A stretch of 14,511 bases of DNA from Pseudomonadota bacterium (GCA_021795255.1 JAJYPQ010000055.1:1-14511), one strand, 5' to 3'; positions 5,718 to 14,505 are shown, numbered from the stretch's first letter. Translations and numbers: made by a program. The notes: generated by a model from the letters alone, not told the origin.

Positions 5718-6467
5718 TCACGTCGCACGCTTGGCACACACAGGACAGAGTGGATCTTGGTGGCGGCCAATCTTATGGGAACTCATATCGCGGGCGTCGA
5801 AAAGCAGTAGTTCGCGCGCGAGTGGTTCGCCGACCCCGGCGATGACCTTGATAGCCTCGGTGGCCTGCAGGGTCCCCATTATGCCGGCTACGGGTGCCAA
5901 TATGCCGCTTTCAGAGCATGTCTCGCGCGCGTCATCCGTTTCGGGATAGAGGCAGCGGTAGCAACCGGCATCCGCTTGCGCAGGATCGACTACAAGGATT
6001 TGTCCCACCAAGCGGATGACCGCGGCCGACACCAGGGGGCGGTTGTGCGCGACACAGGCTTCGTTGACCGCAAAGCGGGTTGCGAAATTGTCCGAGGCAT
6101 CGCAGACGAGGTCCGCACGAGCTACTTCTTCGTGAAGACGCGGGCCGCTCAAGCGCTCGCTTACGAGGCGAACGTGACCTGAACCGACGCGCTTTAGCGC
6201 CTCCCCTGCCACATGGGTTTTGAGAAGGCCTATGCTGTCTTCGTCGTACAGGATCTGGCGGGGAAGATTCGATAAGGAGACAACATCGTGGTCGGCGAGA
6301 CTGAGTTCGCCAATGCCGCTACGGGCGAGATACACAGCGACCACCGATCCAAGACCCCCGAGACCGATCACCAGCACCCGGGCGGCCGCAAGCCGCTGCA
6401 CGCCGACTATGCCCATTTCCGGGAGTAAGATGTGCCCGCTATGACGCAAAAGTGCGTTATCGTCCAT
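5718..6467 (-). CDS. moeB: Molybdopterin-synthase adenylyltransferase MoeB (ThiF/MoeB/HesA family)
   Basis: An E1-like enzyme of 249 residues that activates the C-terminal glycine of MoaD (or a similar sulfur carrier) with ATP for molybdopterin synthesis. Features: VIGLGGLGS nucleotide loop (33-41), the SLSNLPRQ segment (64-71), DASDNFATR (123-131), zinc cysteines CYRC (169-172) and CPVC (241-244), and the Cys184 region RETCSESG followed by LAPVAGIMGTLQATEAIK. The length and motifs fit MoeB without a C-terminal rhodanese domain. ThiF is the main alternative, but the gene order hemA-prfA-prmC-moeB favours MoeB. The start at 6467 lies 11 nt inside the end of prmC, so it is the last gene of the coupled operon. 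Confidence 0.9.
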   Translation of the reverse strand: MDDNALLRHSGHILLPEMGIVGVQRLAAARVLVIGLGGLGSVVAVYLARSGIGELSLADHDVVSLSNLPRQILYDEDSIGLLKTHVAGEALKRVGSGHVRLVSERLSGPRLHEEVARADLVCDASDNFATRFAVNEACVAHNRPLVSAAVIRLVGQILVVDPAQADAGCYRCLYPETDDARETCSESGILAPVAGIMGTLQATEAIKVIAGVGEPLARELLLFDARDMSSHKIGRHQDPLCPVCAKRAT

Positions 6468-7302
6468 GAAAAACTCCTTCGGTGACGCGCTCGTGACCGG
6501 CGAGATCCGTATGGGTGCGAATAGTCGTGAAACCGCTCTCGCGCAACAAGGCCGCAGTAGCGGGCCCCTGAGAGAAGCCGTGTTCGAGAAGGAGGCGGCC
6601 CCCGTCGTTCAGGCGGGAGGCGGCCTGCGCGATTACAGTGCGCAGGGCGCTTAGTCCATCCTCCCCACCCACAAGGGCGAGACGGGGTTCATAGCGTAAG
6701 CCATCAGCCGCAAGGCACCGGTCGCCGCTCTGGATGTAGGGGGGGTTGCTGACTATGACATCGAATTGCGCCCTTTGAACCGCGTTCAGCCAGTCGCTCG
6801 CGACAAAGCTCACGTCGAGTCCGAGCGCCAGAGCATTAGAGCGGGCAACAGTGAGAGCCTTATCGCTTTTGTCAAAGCCGACCACAAACGCCGCGGGCCG
6901 CTCCTTTTTGAGCGCAAGCGCAATGGCGCCCGACCCGGTGCCGACATCGGCATAGCGTAGAGGCCCGGGCGCAAAGACCGCTAAAGCGTGTTCTACCAGA
7001 AGTTCGGTCTCGGGCCGCGGCACAAGCACGTCTGGGCTTACTCGCAGGGTCAAAGACCAAAATTCGGCAGTCCCAAGCAGGTAGGCGAGCGGCTCACCCG
7101 AAAGCCGTCTCGCGATCAGTTCGCTCCAACGCACCTCTTCTTGTGGACCCAGCGATTCTTCAGCGCGTGCTGCGAGTAGCTGGCTTAAAGGCCGACCGAG
7201 GACGTAGCACCCCAAAGCCCATACCTCTTGCGCTGGGTGGCCGCTGTCCTGGAAGGCGCCGCCGCGCGTCGCTTTGGCGATAAAATCTTGAAGAGTAGTC
7301 AT
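6457..7302 (-). CDS. prmC: Peptide chain release factor N5-glutamine methyltransferase
   Basis: Methylates the glutamine of the GGQ motif in release factors RF1 and RF2 with S-adenosylmethionine, raising termination efficiency. The 281-residue length is typical. The N-terminal helical domain (about 1-85) is followed by the methyltransferase domain: VLVPRPETE (92-100), the SAM-binding loop DVGTGSG (119-125), the acidic FDKSD (143-147), and the catalytic NPPY (186-189) that defines glutamine methylation. ATG 7302 overlaps the prfA stop as ATGA, so enzyme and substrate are made from coupled reading frames. Its own end overlaps moeB by 11 nt. Confidence 0.96.
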   Translation of the reverse strand: MTTLQDFIAKATRGGAFQDSGHPAQEVWALGCYVLGRPLSQLLAARAEESLGPQEEVRWSELIARRLSGEPLAYLLGTAEFWSLTLRVSPDVLVPRPETELLVEHALAVFAPGPLRYADVGTGSGAIALALKKERPAAFVVGFDKSDKALTVARSNALALGLDVSFVASDWLNAVQRAQFDVIVSNPPYIQSGDRCLAADGLRYEPRLALVGGEDGLSALRTVIAQAASRLNDGGRLLLEHGFSQGPATAALLRESGFTTIRTHTDLAGHERVTEGVFHGR

Positions 7303-8381
7303 TCCAAGGCCAGCGCCGTCAGTTGCTCGGCCTGGTCTTCGGCAATGAGGGCGTCTATCAGCTCATCTAAGTCGCCTTCGAGCACCCGCTCCAAACGGTA
7401 CAAGGTCAGATTGATGCGGTGATCTGTGATTCGTCCCTGCGGAAAATTATAGGTTCGGATGCGTTCGGACCGGTCGCCGCTCCCGACCAACTTACGTCGG
7501 GTCGCAGCCTCCTTTTCCTGTTTTGCGCGCTGCTCTTGTGCGCGTAACCGGGAGGCCAGTATCGATAAAGCGCGCGCGCGGTTTTTGTGTTGGGAGCGTT
7601 CGTCCTGACATTCGACGACAAGGCCGGTCGGCAGATGAGTAATGCGGATGGCAGAGTCAGTCTTGTTGACGTGTTGGCCGCCGGCCCCCGAGGCCCGAAA
7701 GGTGTCGACCTTCAGTTCGGCGGGGTTGATCGTGATCTCGCGCTCCTCCACTTCGGCCATGACGGCGATTGTGCAGGCGGAGGTGTGGATCCGGCCTTGG
7801 GCCTCGGTAGCCGGCACCCGTTGTACGCGGTGGCCTCCCGACTCAAACTTCAGACGCGAGTAAACGGAGGGCCCAGCTAGGCGCACGATGATCTCTTTAT
7901 AGCCACCATGCTCGCCGGCGCTGGCATGGGCAATCTCGGCCTGCCATCCACGGCGCGTCGCGTAGCCCGTGTACATACGGTAAAGGTCGCCAGCAAAAAG
8001 CGCCGCTTCGTCGCCCCCGGTACCGGCGCGGATCTCAAGAAAGATATTGCGCTCGTCGTTCGGATCGCGCGGAAGCATTAGTCGCTTAAGCTCCGCCTCA
8101 TGGGCTTCTTGCGCTTCCGTAAGTTCCGCTATCTCCTCGGAGGCCAGCAGTCGCACGGTCGGGTCGGTATCGTGTAGCAAAGACTGGGCGGCTAGGACCT
8201 GATCGCATGTGTGCCGCCAGGCTTGGAAGCGGTCCACAACGGGTGTCAGCTCGGCGTGTTCGCGCGATAGTTTTCGGAAGCGGTCCTGATCCTGGGTGAC
8301 AAACGGATCCGAGAGTTCGGCCGTTGTCTCTTCAAGCCGCGCCACCAGTCGTTCTAGCTTGTTAGCGATTGATGCGTGCAT
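7299..8381 (-). CDS. prfA: Peptide chain release factor 1
   Basis: Recognises UAA and UAG stops and triggers peptide release. The 360-residue length equals E. coli RF1. The tripeptide anticodon of RF1, PAT (190-192), lies within [20 protein letters not shown]2 would have SPF. The GGQ catalytic motif is at 234-236 in [20 protein letters not shown]. The N-terminal coiled region and the C-terminal helices are complete. ATG 8381 directly abuts the TAA of hemA (sequence TAAATG) and has no clear Shine-Dalgarno, which suggests reinitiation by ribosomes finishing hemA. The downstream gene prmC modifies this protein. Confidence 0.97.
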   Translation of the reverse strand: MHASIANKLERLVARLEETTAELSDPFVTQDQDRFRKLSREHAELTPVVDRFQAWRHTCDQVLAAQSLLHDTDPTVRLLASEEIAELTEAQEAHEAELKRLMLPRDPNDERNIFLEIRAGTGGDEAALFAGDLYRMYTGYATRRGWQAEIAHASAGEHGGYKEIIVRLAGPSVYSRLKFESGGHRVQRVPATEAQGRIHTSACTIAVMAEVEEREITINPAELKVDTFRASGAGGQHVNKTDSAIRITHLPTGLVVECQDERSQHKNRARALSILASRLRAQEQRAKQEKEAATRRKLVGSGDRSERIRTYNFPQGRITDHRINLTLYRLERVLEGDLDELIDALIAEDQAEQLTALALE

Positions 8382-9641
8382 TTAGGGCGTCTTGTCGTCG
8401 AGGCGAAATAGGGCGCGGGCTGCGCCAATGAGATCGGTGTTGCCTTCGGCATCGGCTTCGCGCAAAACCGTACTCGGTGGATGCATGAATTTGTTTGTAA
8501 GGCTGTGAGCAAATCGCAACAAAACTTGGTCCGCCGGTTCCCCCCGCTCCAACGCGCGCCGCGCCTTTTCGAGTTCCATGTCGCGCAAACTCTCGGTGGC
8601 GCTGCGTAAAGCCCGCACGGTCGGGATCGAGTCCAGCGAGCGCACCCAGCGCATAAACTGGACGACCTCGCCTTCGATAATGGTCTCGGCTTCCCGCGCC
8701 GCCGCTTGGCGCGACTGAATGTTTTCTTCGATCACATCCTTGAGGTCGTCGATGCTATAGAGATAGACATCGTTCAGATCCCCCACCTCCACCTCGATGT
8801 CGCGAGGGACTGCGAGGTCGACCAAGAACATGGGTTTGTGCTTGCGGGCCTTCAAGGCGCTCTCGACCGCTCCTTTCCCAAGGATAGGGAGCAAGCTTGC
8901 GGTACAAGAGATGACGATGTCGGCGCTACTGAGGTAGTCGGGCAGTTCCAGAAGGGAGATCGCTTGCGCACCGTAAATGTCGCCGATATTACTGGCTCTT
9001 TCGACCGTGCGGTTGGCTACAATTATGCGACCGATACCTTGTTCCTTAAGATGTCGCACCGCCAGTTCAATCATCTCGCCGGCACCTATGAGCAGTACCG
9101 TCTGGTTTGAGAGCTTGTCGAAGATCCGGCGCGCGAGGCTCACCGCGGCGAATGCGACCGATACCGCGTTGGCTCCGATCGCGGTGTTTGTGCGTACCTG
9201 TTTGGCGACCGAAAAGGTGTGTTGAAAAAGGCGGTTCAGCATTTTGCCGGTGGCCCCGGCCCGGTGGGCGACGGCAAAAGCGGTCTTCATTTGGCCGAGG
9301 ATCTGAGGTTCTCCCAGCACCAAGGAATCCAGGCCGGAGGCGACCCGAAACGCGTGAGCTACGGCGAGGCGGCCGCTATGGACGTAAAGATGCGGACGCA
9401 CGGTCCGGGGAGACAGTTTGTGGTAGTCGCAAAACCAGGCGACGAACGGATCCGCAGTGTTGTTTTCTAAACCGCAGTAAAGCTCAGTTCGGTTACAGGT
9501 AGAAAGAATGGTAGCCTCGTCGGCGCCTTGAGCCGCGACGGCTTCAAGCGCCTGAGGCAAGGTCTCGGGATCAAAAGTCGCGCGCTCCCTTAGGGATAGG
9601 GGTGCTGTTTTATGATTGATTCCCAGAGTGACGAGATGCAT
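8382..9641 (-). CDS. hemA: Glutamyl-tRNA reductase
   Basis: Reduces glutamyl-tRNA(Glu) with NADPH to glutamate-1-semialdehyde, the first committed step of C5-pathway tetrapyrrole synthesis. At 419 residues it is full length. The N-terminus reads MHLVTLGINHKTAPLSLRER, exactly where the family begins, so the start at 9641 is secure. STCNRTE (47-53) holds the catalytic Cys49. The GLDSLVLGEPQILGQ block (103-117) is the family signature. GAGEM (186-190) is the NADPH-binding loop. The C-terminal helical dimerisation domain, with the MRWVRS segment, is present. The start lies 32 nt inside the preceding membrane-protein gene, and the end abuts prfA. Confidence 0.97.
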   Translation of the reverse strand: MHLVTLGINHKTAPLSLRERATFDPETLPQALEAVAAQGADEATILSTCNRTELYCGLENNTADPFVAWFCDYHKLSPRTVRPHLYVHSGRLAVAHAFRVASGLDSLVLGEPQILGQMKTAFAVAHRAGATGKMLNRLFQHTFSVAKQVRTNTAIGANAVSVAFAAVSLARRIFDKLSNQTVLLIGAGEMIELAVRHLKEQGIGRIIVANRTVERASNIGDIYGAQAISLLELPDYLSSADIVISCTASLLPILGKGAVESALKARKHKPMFLVDLAVPRDIEVEVGDLNDVYLYSIDDLKDVIEENIQSRQAAAREAETIIEGEVVQFMRWVRSLDSIPTVRALRSATESLRDMELEKARRALERGEPADQVLLRFAHSLTNKFMHPPSTVLREADAEGNTDLIGAARALFRLDDKTP

Positions 9642-11139
9642 GGTCTTTAGGTCGGAACCGGGCCCGCCAAAGCAGGGCCGCTGCGACGGCCTCGGTGGTC
9701 ATGACTGCTCCCGACAGAGCGGTCCGTATCGGATGCCCGCTCGGATCGGTGGCTCCGATGACGATAAGGGCTATGTCGGTTAGCGCAAGTAATACGAGAC
9801 TCAAGGATACCACAAAGCGGGGTAGCGCACGGCCTTGCCAGATTACGGCACTCGCGGCGGCGATGCCAAGAAGTGCTCCCATGGCAATTTGATCGCGGGC
9901 CGTGAGTCCGTGGCCGATCCATAAAAGGGCACCCAAGAGCGGTGTCGCCATGAGGGGCTGAAGGGGCGCTTTCGGGATCGGGCGCTCGATGAGGCGCCGT
10001 TGGTGGCTCTCAAGGCTCGCGGCCGTAAGCAATAAAAGCCCGGTGAGCAGGAGTTGGCCCACCCACGGCCCAAGACCCAGGAAACCCATAAGTCGGCCGT
10101 TGCCAGCCACAGTGGCCATGAGTAGGCTCACGGCGCCGGGATGAGCGGCAAAAAAGAGCCGCCATGACAGAGCTCCCCGGAAGGCTAGTAGTAAGGTCAC
10201 CAAAAAGCCCACCGCTGCTACTCCTTGCAGCACGATAAGCCTATAGACCGCGCGTCGGGAGGGGGCAGCCAGGGTGTTGTCTCCAAAAGGCGCAAGCGCC
10301 CCTGCGAACGGTAAGGCCGCGGCCAAAAGCGGCAGGGCGGGAAGTAGCCCCTCGGGGTTTAAGCGCGGTATCGGGATCGTGGGATGGCCGACCAAGGCCG
10401 CTAGGAATATGAGGACGATGGCTACCCCTAAGAGGAGTGCGCCGAAAGCCCCGTATGCCGGGCGCGCGGCCAGACGCTTCTGGCGCTTTTTTTGGATAAG
10501 CAGCAGAAACAAAAGGGCATAAAAAAAGAGCGGTCCCACGGGGGTGAGGCGGCGAAACGGTCCCAGGGTGAGCAGGACTTGGCCCGTGAAGGCTAGGGGC
10601 CAGGAGAGCCCGAGGGCCGCGAACAGCACCGCGATTGCAATGATAAGTAAGAGCCCGCCCACGAGTTCGGCCCGTTTTGTGGCGACAAGCGGCATTAACC
10701 TGTCGGCGGCAAAGTAGAGCACAAAAAAGGCGAGCAGGGCGTGCGCGCTTTGCGCGGCAAGTGCGGCCCACAAAAGCGCGAGCCAAGCACTTATGACAAG
10801 CCGGGCCACGCCATTGGCCGCGCTAAGCCCTGGGGGGGTCGCCTGGTTCGTTTGGTTGATGGCCACGGCGGCCCCGATTGTAGTGCTGGCGAGGAGGATC
10901 CAGAGGAACGCGGGGGCCCATCCGAAGCGCACGCCGAAGGCCGCCCCGGCCAGTAAGAAGGGCGTTCCCAGGACCCCAAAATCCCGCAGCGCCGCGCTTA
11001 TGGGGGGCTCTGCCGCCTGCTCGCTGTCTGTATTATAATGCCCGACGTTGCCTCCCATCGTGGCGATGAGCTGACCTATGAAGCGGTACGCGAAGACCCA
11101 GATCAGCACGGCCAGGATGGGGAGTAGGATCACATTCAT
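9610..11139 (-). CDS. Divergent CstA-like polytopic membrane protein
   Basis: A 509-residue inner-membrane protein with roughly 12-15 hydrophobic segments and a short basic cytoplasmic C-terminus. The N-terminal part resembles CstA, the carbon-starvation/pyruvate transporter family: VFAYRFIGQLIA, then FGVLGTPFLLAGAAFG, then RFGWAPAFLWILLAS, in the order and spacing seen in CstA. A second match is GHPTIPIPRLNP followed by LLPALPLLAAALPFAGALAP. However, the CstA hallmark that should follow (GFHxLxSSGTT) is replaced by FGDNTLAAPS, and the protein is shorter than typical CstA (about 700 residues in E. coli). The substrate is therefore unknown. ATG 11139 has GAGGGAG 8 nt upstream. It appears to be the first gene of the hemA operon and overlaps hemA by 32 nt. 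Confidence 0.7.
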   Translation of the reverse strand: MNVILLPILAVLIWVFAYRFIGQLIATMGGNVGHYNTDSEQAAEPPISAALRDFGVLGTPFLLAGAAFGVRFGWAPAFLWILLASTTIGAAVAINQTNQATPPGLSAANGVARLVISAWLALLWAALAAQSAHALLAFFVLYFAADRLMPLVATKRAELVGGLLLIIAIAVLFAALGLSWPLAFTGQVLLTLGPFRRLTPVGPLFFYALLFLLLIQKKRQKRLAARPAYGAFGALLLGVAIVLIFLAALVGHPTIPIPRLNPEGLLPALPLLAAALPFAGALAPFGDNTLAAPSRRAVYRLIVLQGVAAVGFLVTLLLAFRGALSWRLFFAAHPGAVSLLMATVAGNGRLMGFLGLGPWVGQLLLTGLLLLTAASLESHQRRLIERPIPKAPLQPLMATPLLGALLWIGHGLTARDQIAMGALLGIAAASAVIWQGRALPRFVVSLSLVLLALTDIALIVIGATDPSGHPIRTALSGAVMTTEAVAAALLWRARFRPKDHASRHSGNQS

Positions 11140-11227
11140 GACGTGGTCTCCCTCAGCTCTTCCGAGAGCATAGACGTTCAGGGGTCTGGATGTCTCTCAT
11201 ATTCACAAAGGGTTTTCTGGAGTACGT
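11140..11227. promoter_or_regulatory. Divergent promoter region
   Basis: These 88 nt must serve both the leftward CstA-like/hemA operon and the rightward TPR-lolB-ispE operon. For the leftward side, GAGACA (11196-11191) and TATGCT (11172-11167) are 18 nt apart on the minus strand (4 of 6 matches each). On the plus strand CATATT (11198-11203) is a possible -10 without a good -35. AGAC/GTCT arms flank 11173-11187. All are weak matches. Confidence 0.3.
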
Positions 11228-12946
11228 ATGATGCGACGTAGGCTGCCGTTTGCCTTGGTCGGGATGGTAGGGCTCTTGGCTGGGTGTGCCACCACGACCT
11301 CGCCCCTTAAACCCGCGGTTTCCTCGGCGCGCGCCCGAACATCGCCGTCGCACCTTAAGGATAAGCTGCTCTATCATGTTCTGGTCGGCGATATCGCCGG
11401 TCAGCAGGGGCGGCTTGGGCTCGCGGCTCAGGCCTTTGGGAAGGCGGCGCAAGAGAGCGGCGACCAGGGCCTGACGCGCCGATCGGCGCTGTTGTCGCTG
11501 TACGCGCGCCGTTATGCCCAGGCCCACCATCTGGCGCGCCTGTGGGTGCAAGAGGCACCGACGTCGGTGGGCGCTTTGGAGGCATTGGCGGATGCCAATC
11601 TGGGCCTCGGGCACCTCGCTTTGTCCGAACAAGGGTTTGAGCGTGCCCTGGCCCTTGTCACGGTCCGTGAGGGACCAGGCGGCCGGGCTTTTGCTTTTGA
11701 GCATATTGCCACCTTGTTATTGCGTCATCGATCATCGCCAGGAGTGTTGACGGTGATGCGTGTATTGAGTCAACGCTATCCGCATGATCCGGTTGGTGAC
11801 TACGCGCTTGCCGATCTCGCCCGTCAGTCTCGTCATGCCCCTCAGGCGTTGCGCGCTATCAACCGGGCCTTGATCCTAAAGCCTCATTGGGAAGACGCGG
11901 CCGTTCTGAAGGCGAGGATATTATGGAGCGAGTCGCCGCGTGCCGCCCTGCATTTCTCGCGAGAGTTTTTGCAGACAAACCCGGATGCCACGCGGCTGCG
12001 CCTTGATTACGCCCGGCGCTTGGTGTCCTTGCAATATTGGCAAAAGGCCCTAGCTCAGTTCCAGGTGATCTCGGATGCGGCGCCGGATGATCCGAAGGTC
12101 CTTTATGCAGCGGGCCTTTTGGCACTGCGGACCCATAAGCCCTTATTGGCTAGAAAGTATTTAAAGCGGAGCTTGGCTCTTGCGCCCGCCAACGCCCACG
12201 CGAAACTCTATTTGGGAGAAATCGCCGAACGCGAGCAGCGGTTTGCGCGCGCTCGTTATTATTACACCGAGGTCGGTCATCCTTATCGTTTCGCGGCTGT
12301 CGTGCGACTGGGTTTGATGTCCTTAAAGGAGGGGCGGGCGCTTGTGGCTTGGCAAAAGCTTGCGCGCGTGACGCCGCGTACTCGGCCCGAGGAGGTGACT
12401 CTCGCTTTGGCGCGCAATCAAGTCTTGGCGGCCCTGCACCGATATCGCGAAGGACTGAGGGTGCTAAATCAGGCCATGATCGGGAAAGGGCATAAGAGCG
12501 GGCTGCTTTATGCGCGCGCTTTGGATGAGGAGAAATTGGGTCAGGTAGCGGCTGCCGAACAGGATCTCAAGGGACTTCTTGTTCGTCACCCTTACGACCC
12601 TGTGGCCCTGAACGCGCTGGGTTACACCTACATTGATCACGGCCATCATCCACGACGTGGCTTAGTACTTGCGCGCCAAGCACTCGTTTTGGATCCTCAC
12701 AATCCCTATATACTGGATAGTGTCGGCTGGGCCTATTATCGGTTGGCCCAATCTCAGGCGGCCGTTCCCTATCTACGTAAGGCCTTGGCTTTGTCGCACG
12801 ATCCGACTATTGCGGCACACTTAGGCGCTGCCCTTTGGGCCCTTGGGAGACGAGCCCAGGCGCTTTTGGTATGGCGCGCGGCTTTGGTGAAGGACCCGCA
12901 CAACGCGGCTTTGAAGGCGCAGGTCGCGCGGCATACCTCACCGTGA
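11228..12946 (+). CDS. TPR-repeat lipoprotein upstream of lolB
   Basis: A 572-residue predicted lipoprotein. The signal peptide is RRR followed by a hydrophobic core and the lipobox LLAGC, with Cys20 as the lipidation site and Ala next, so outer-membrane sorting is likely. The rest is made of helical TPR units from about residue 45 to the end. The clearest are near the C-terminus: LNALGYTYIDHG, then LARQALVLDPHNPYILDSVG, WAYYRLAQSQAAVPYLRKAL and AAHLGAALWALGRRAQALLV. Proteins of this kind commonly precede lolB in gammaproteobacteria; the exact role is not established, and a scaffold in outer-membrane assembly is a guess. ATG 11228 and ATG 11231 are both possible; GGAG (11219-11222) fits either. 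The stop overlaps the lolB start as GTGA. Confidence 0.88.
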   Translation: MMRRRLPFALVGMVGLLAGCATTTSPLKPAVSSARARTSPSHLKDKLLYHVLVGDIAGQQGRLGLAAQAFGKAAQESGDQGLTRRSALLSLYARRYAQAHHLARLWVQEAPTSVGALEALADANLGLGHLALSEQGFERALALVTVREGPGGRAFAFEHIATLLLRHRSSPGVLTVMRVLSQRYPHDPVGDYALADLARQSRHAPQALRAINRALILKPHWEDAAVLKARILWSESPRAALHFSREFLQTNPDATRLRLDYARRLVSLQYWQKALAQFQVISDAAPDDPKVLYAAGLLALRTHKPLLARKYLKRSLALAPANAHAKLYLGEIAEREQRFARARYYYTEVGHPYRFAAVVRLGLMSLKEGRALVAWQKLARVTPRTRPEEVTLALARNQVLAALHRYREGLRVLNQAMIGKGHKSGLLYARALDEEKLGQVAAAEQDLKGLLVRHPYDPVALNALGYTYIDHGHHPRRGLVLARQALVLDPHNPYILDSVGWAYYRLAQSQAAVPYLRKALALSHDPTIAAHLGAALWALGRRAQALLVWRAALVKDPHNAALKAQVARHTSP

Positions 12947-13557
12947 CGCGGACGTTTATTGTCTTCCTGGTTTTGGCGTTACTGAGTGGCTGCGCTACCC
13001 AGGCATTAAGGCCCCGGCCGGCCCATCCCGGAAGGGTCTGGGTACGCCATAGGCGCAGGATGCAGGCTATTACTCACTTCACCTTGTCGGCCCAGGCGGG
13101 TATCCGCGCACAGCAACGCGGGGGCAGCTTGGTGTTGCGTTGGGTTCTTCTGGCGCAGGCGTACCAGATGAGCGGCTACGGGCCCTTTGGACGTCTTATT
13201 TTTCGTTTGCGTGTCAATGCCCAGGGGGCCAAGCTGGTCAGCGAGCGGGGACGCTTTTTGGGGTCAAATCCGGGCGCGCTCCTGACACGTCTCACGGGTC
13301 TGCGCCTGCCTGTCGCCGGACTCCGCTTTTGGATTCTCGGGATCCCGGCCCCGGGGCTTGTCGCAAGACAGCGCATCAGCCCGTGGGGACTTCTGAAGAC
13401 GCTCAAGCAAAACGGATGGTTTATCCGTTATCGCCGGTATGATCGTACGCCTTGGGGACGCTTACCGAGACTTCTGACCTTGACTCGCAAGGTGAGCCTT
13501 ACGGCCCCACCCACTCTTATCGTCACTATTAGGGTCGATCGATGGCAGAGCGCCTAA
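12943..13557 (+). CDS. lolB: Outer-membrane lipoprotein insertion factor LolB
   Basis: Accepts lipoproteins from periplasmic LolA and inserts them into the outer membrane inner leaflet; LolB is itself a lipoprotein. With the GTG start at 12943 the protein has 204 residues, as usual for LolB, and opens with a short signal peptide ending in LLSGC (Cys17). The mature part fits the LolB pattern: FTLSAQAGIRAQQRGGSLVL then RWVLLAQAYQMSGYGPFGR, which contains the family's xG-P-x-G segment; LTRLTGLRLPVAGLRFWILG followed by IPAP; and a C-terminal LPRLLTLTRK then TLIVTIRVDRW. The longer frame from 12835 would put about 36 Gly/Arg-rich residues before the signal peptide and was rejected. Identity is supported more by context and pattern than by high similarity. 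Confidence 0.9.
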   Translation: MTRTFIVFLVLALLSGCATQALRPRPAHPGRVWVRHRRRMQAITHFTLSAQAGIRAQQRGGSLVLRWVLLAQAYQMSGYGPFGRLIFRLRVNAQGAKLVSERGRFLGSNPGALLTRLTGLRLPVAGLRFWILGIPAPGLVARQRISPWGLLKTLKQNGWFIRYRRYDRTPWGRLPRLLTLTRKVSLTAPPTLIVTIRVDRWQSA

Positions 13558-14429
13558 TGACCGATGCGCCCGAGGTGTGGGCGGCGCCCGCGAAGGTCAA
13601 CCTTTTCTTGCATGTCGTGGGGCGCCGCGCAAACGGCTATCATGACCTTCAGACCGTTTTTCAGTTCATTGATTGGCAAGACGATCTCCGCTTTGAAGTC
13701 ACGGAGGATGGGCAAATCACCCGCGCTGCGGATCTCGCGGGCATCCAATCGGACCATGATTTGACGGTCCGCGCGGCGCACCTTCTGCAAAAGGCGGCGG
13801 GCAGCGCCCGGGGCGCGCGTATCCACCTGACCAAGCGCTTACCGATAGGGGGAGGCCTGGGCGGAGGGAGTTCGGATGCCGCTACCACCTTGCTGGCACT
13901 GAACGTCCTATGGGGCCTTCATTGGCCTCTTGCGAGACTGGCGGCGCTCGGCTTGACCTTGGGCGCCGATGTACCGGTGTTTATCGCCGGGACTGCTGCG
14001 TGGGCCGAGGGGGTAGGTGAGGAATTGACGCCTTTGGAGCTTCCAGAGCCCTGGTACGTCGTTCTGGTGCCGGGGGCAAGCGTACTGACCCGTTTTGTTT
14101 TTAATGAGCTTAATTTGACACGCTTCCGGGCGCCCATCACAATACGCGACTTCCGTGCTGAGCAAGGGGACAATGACCTAGCGCCTGTCGTGCGTAGGCA
14201 TTACGAAGAGGTTGACCGAGCTTGGCATTGGTTGGCCGATTACGGGCGTGTGCGTATGAGCGGGTCGGGGGCCTCGGTGTTTATCGAGGTACCGGACCAG
14301 GCTTACGGAGAACGGGTGGTCGCGGCTTGCCCGCCTTGCTGGCGCATTTGCCTTGCGCGCGGCCGCAATATTCATCCGGTGCACGCGCGTCTCGGTCAGG
14401 TCACGCATTGGGGTGTCGCCAAGCGGTAA
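13557..14429 (+). CDS. ispE: 4-diphosphocytidyl-2-C-methyl-D-erythritol kinase
   Basis: A GHMP-family kinase that phosphorylates CDP-methylerythritol in the MEP isoprenoid pathway. From ATG 13557 the protein has 290 residues. It shows APAKVNLFLHVVGRRANGYH with the catalytic-site Lys13, the ATP loop PIGGGLGGGSSDAATTLLAL (96-115), GADVPVF with Asp138, and the C-terminal VRMSGSGASVF. ATG 13557 shares its A with the lolB stop (TAATG) and gives an N-terminus of normal length; ATG 13542, five codons upstream inside lolB, is an alternative. The last seven codons and stop (HWGVAKR plus TAA; the TGG codon starts at 14409) lie inside the tRNA-Gln gene, a 21-nt overlap. Confidence 0.96.
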   Translation: MTDAPEVWAAPAKVNLFLHVVGRRANGYHDLQTVFQFIDWQDDLRFEVTEDGQITRAADLAGIQSDHDLTVRAAHLLQKAAGSARGARIHLTKRLPIGGGLGGGSSDAATTLLALNVLWGLHWPLARLAALGLTLGADVPVFIAGTAAWAEGVGEELTPLELPEPWYVVLVPGASVLTRFVFNELNLTRFRAPITIRDFRAEQGDNDLAPVVRRHYEEVDRAWHWLADYGRVRMSGSGASVFIEVPDQAYGERVVAACPPCWRICLARGRNIHPVHARLGQVTHWGVAKR

Positions 14430-14483
14430 GGCACCGGATTTTGATTCCGGCATTCCCAGGTTCGAATCCTGGCACCCCAGCCA
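14409..14483 (+). tRNA. tRNA-Gln (anticodon UUG)
   Basis: The full cloverleaf can be folded. Acceptor TGGGGTG (14409-14415) pairs with CACCCCA (14473-14479). The D arm is GCC/GGC (14418-14420, 14430-14432). The anticodon stem is CCGGA/TCCGG with the loop TTTTGAT (14439-14445), so the anticodon is TTG at 14441-14443. The variable loop has 5 nt. The T arm is CCAGG/CCTGG with TTCGAAT. The discriminator G is at 14480, and CCA (14481-14483) is encoded. tRNA-Gln after ispE is a familiar gammaproteobacterial arrangement. The ispE stop codon lies in the D loop. Confidence 0.97.
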
Positions 14484-14493
14484 CTCTTAAGCT

Positions 14494-14505
14494 GAAAGCG
14501 CTTTC
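14494..14505. repeat. 12-bp palindrome after tRNA-Gln
   Basis: GAAAGCGCTTTC is a perfect palindrome 10 nt after the tRNA CCA end. It could start a terminator or be a processing-site stem, but the window ends 6 nt later and no T-run is visible. Confidence 0.35.

Noticed and set aside
5432..5770. 112-codon minus-strand frame overlapping the end of moeB
   Set aside because: It starts inside moeB in another frame and spans the post-moeB hairpin; it looks like a GC-driven open frame.
12835..12942. Longer lolB start at 12835
   Set aside because: It would place 36 residues before the lipoprotein signal peptide; the GTG at 12943 overlaps the upstream stop and starts the signal peptide correctly.
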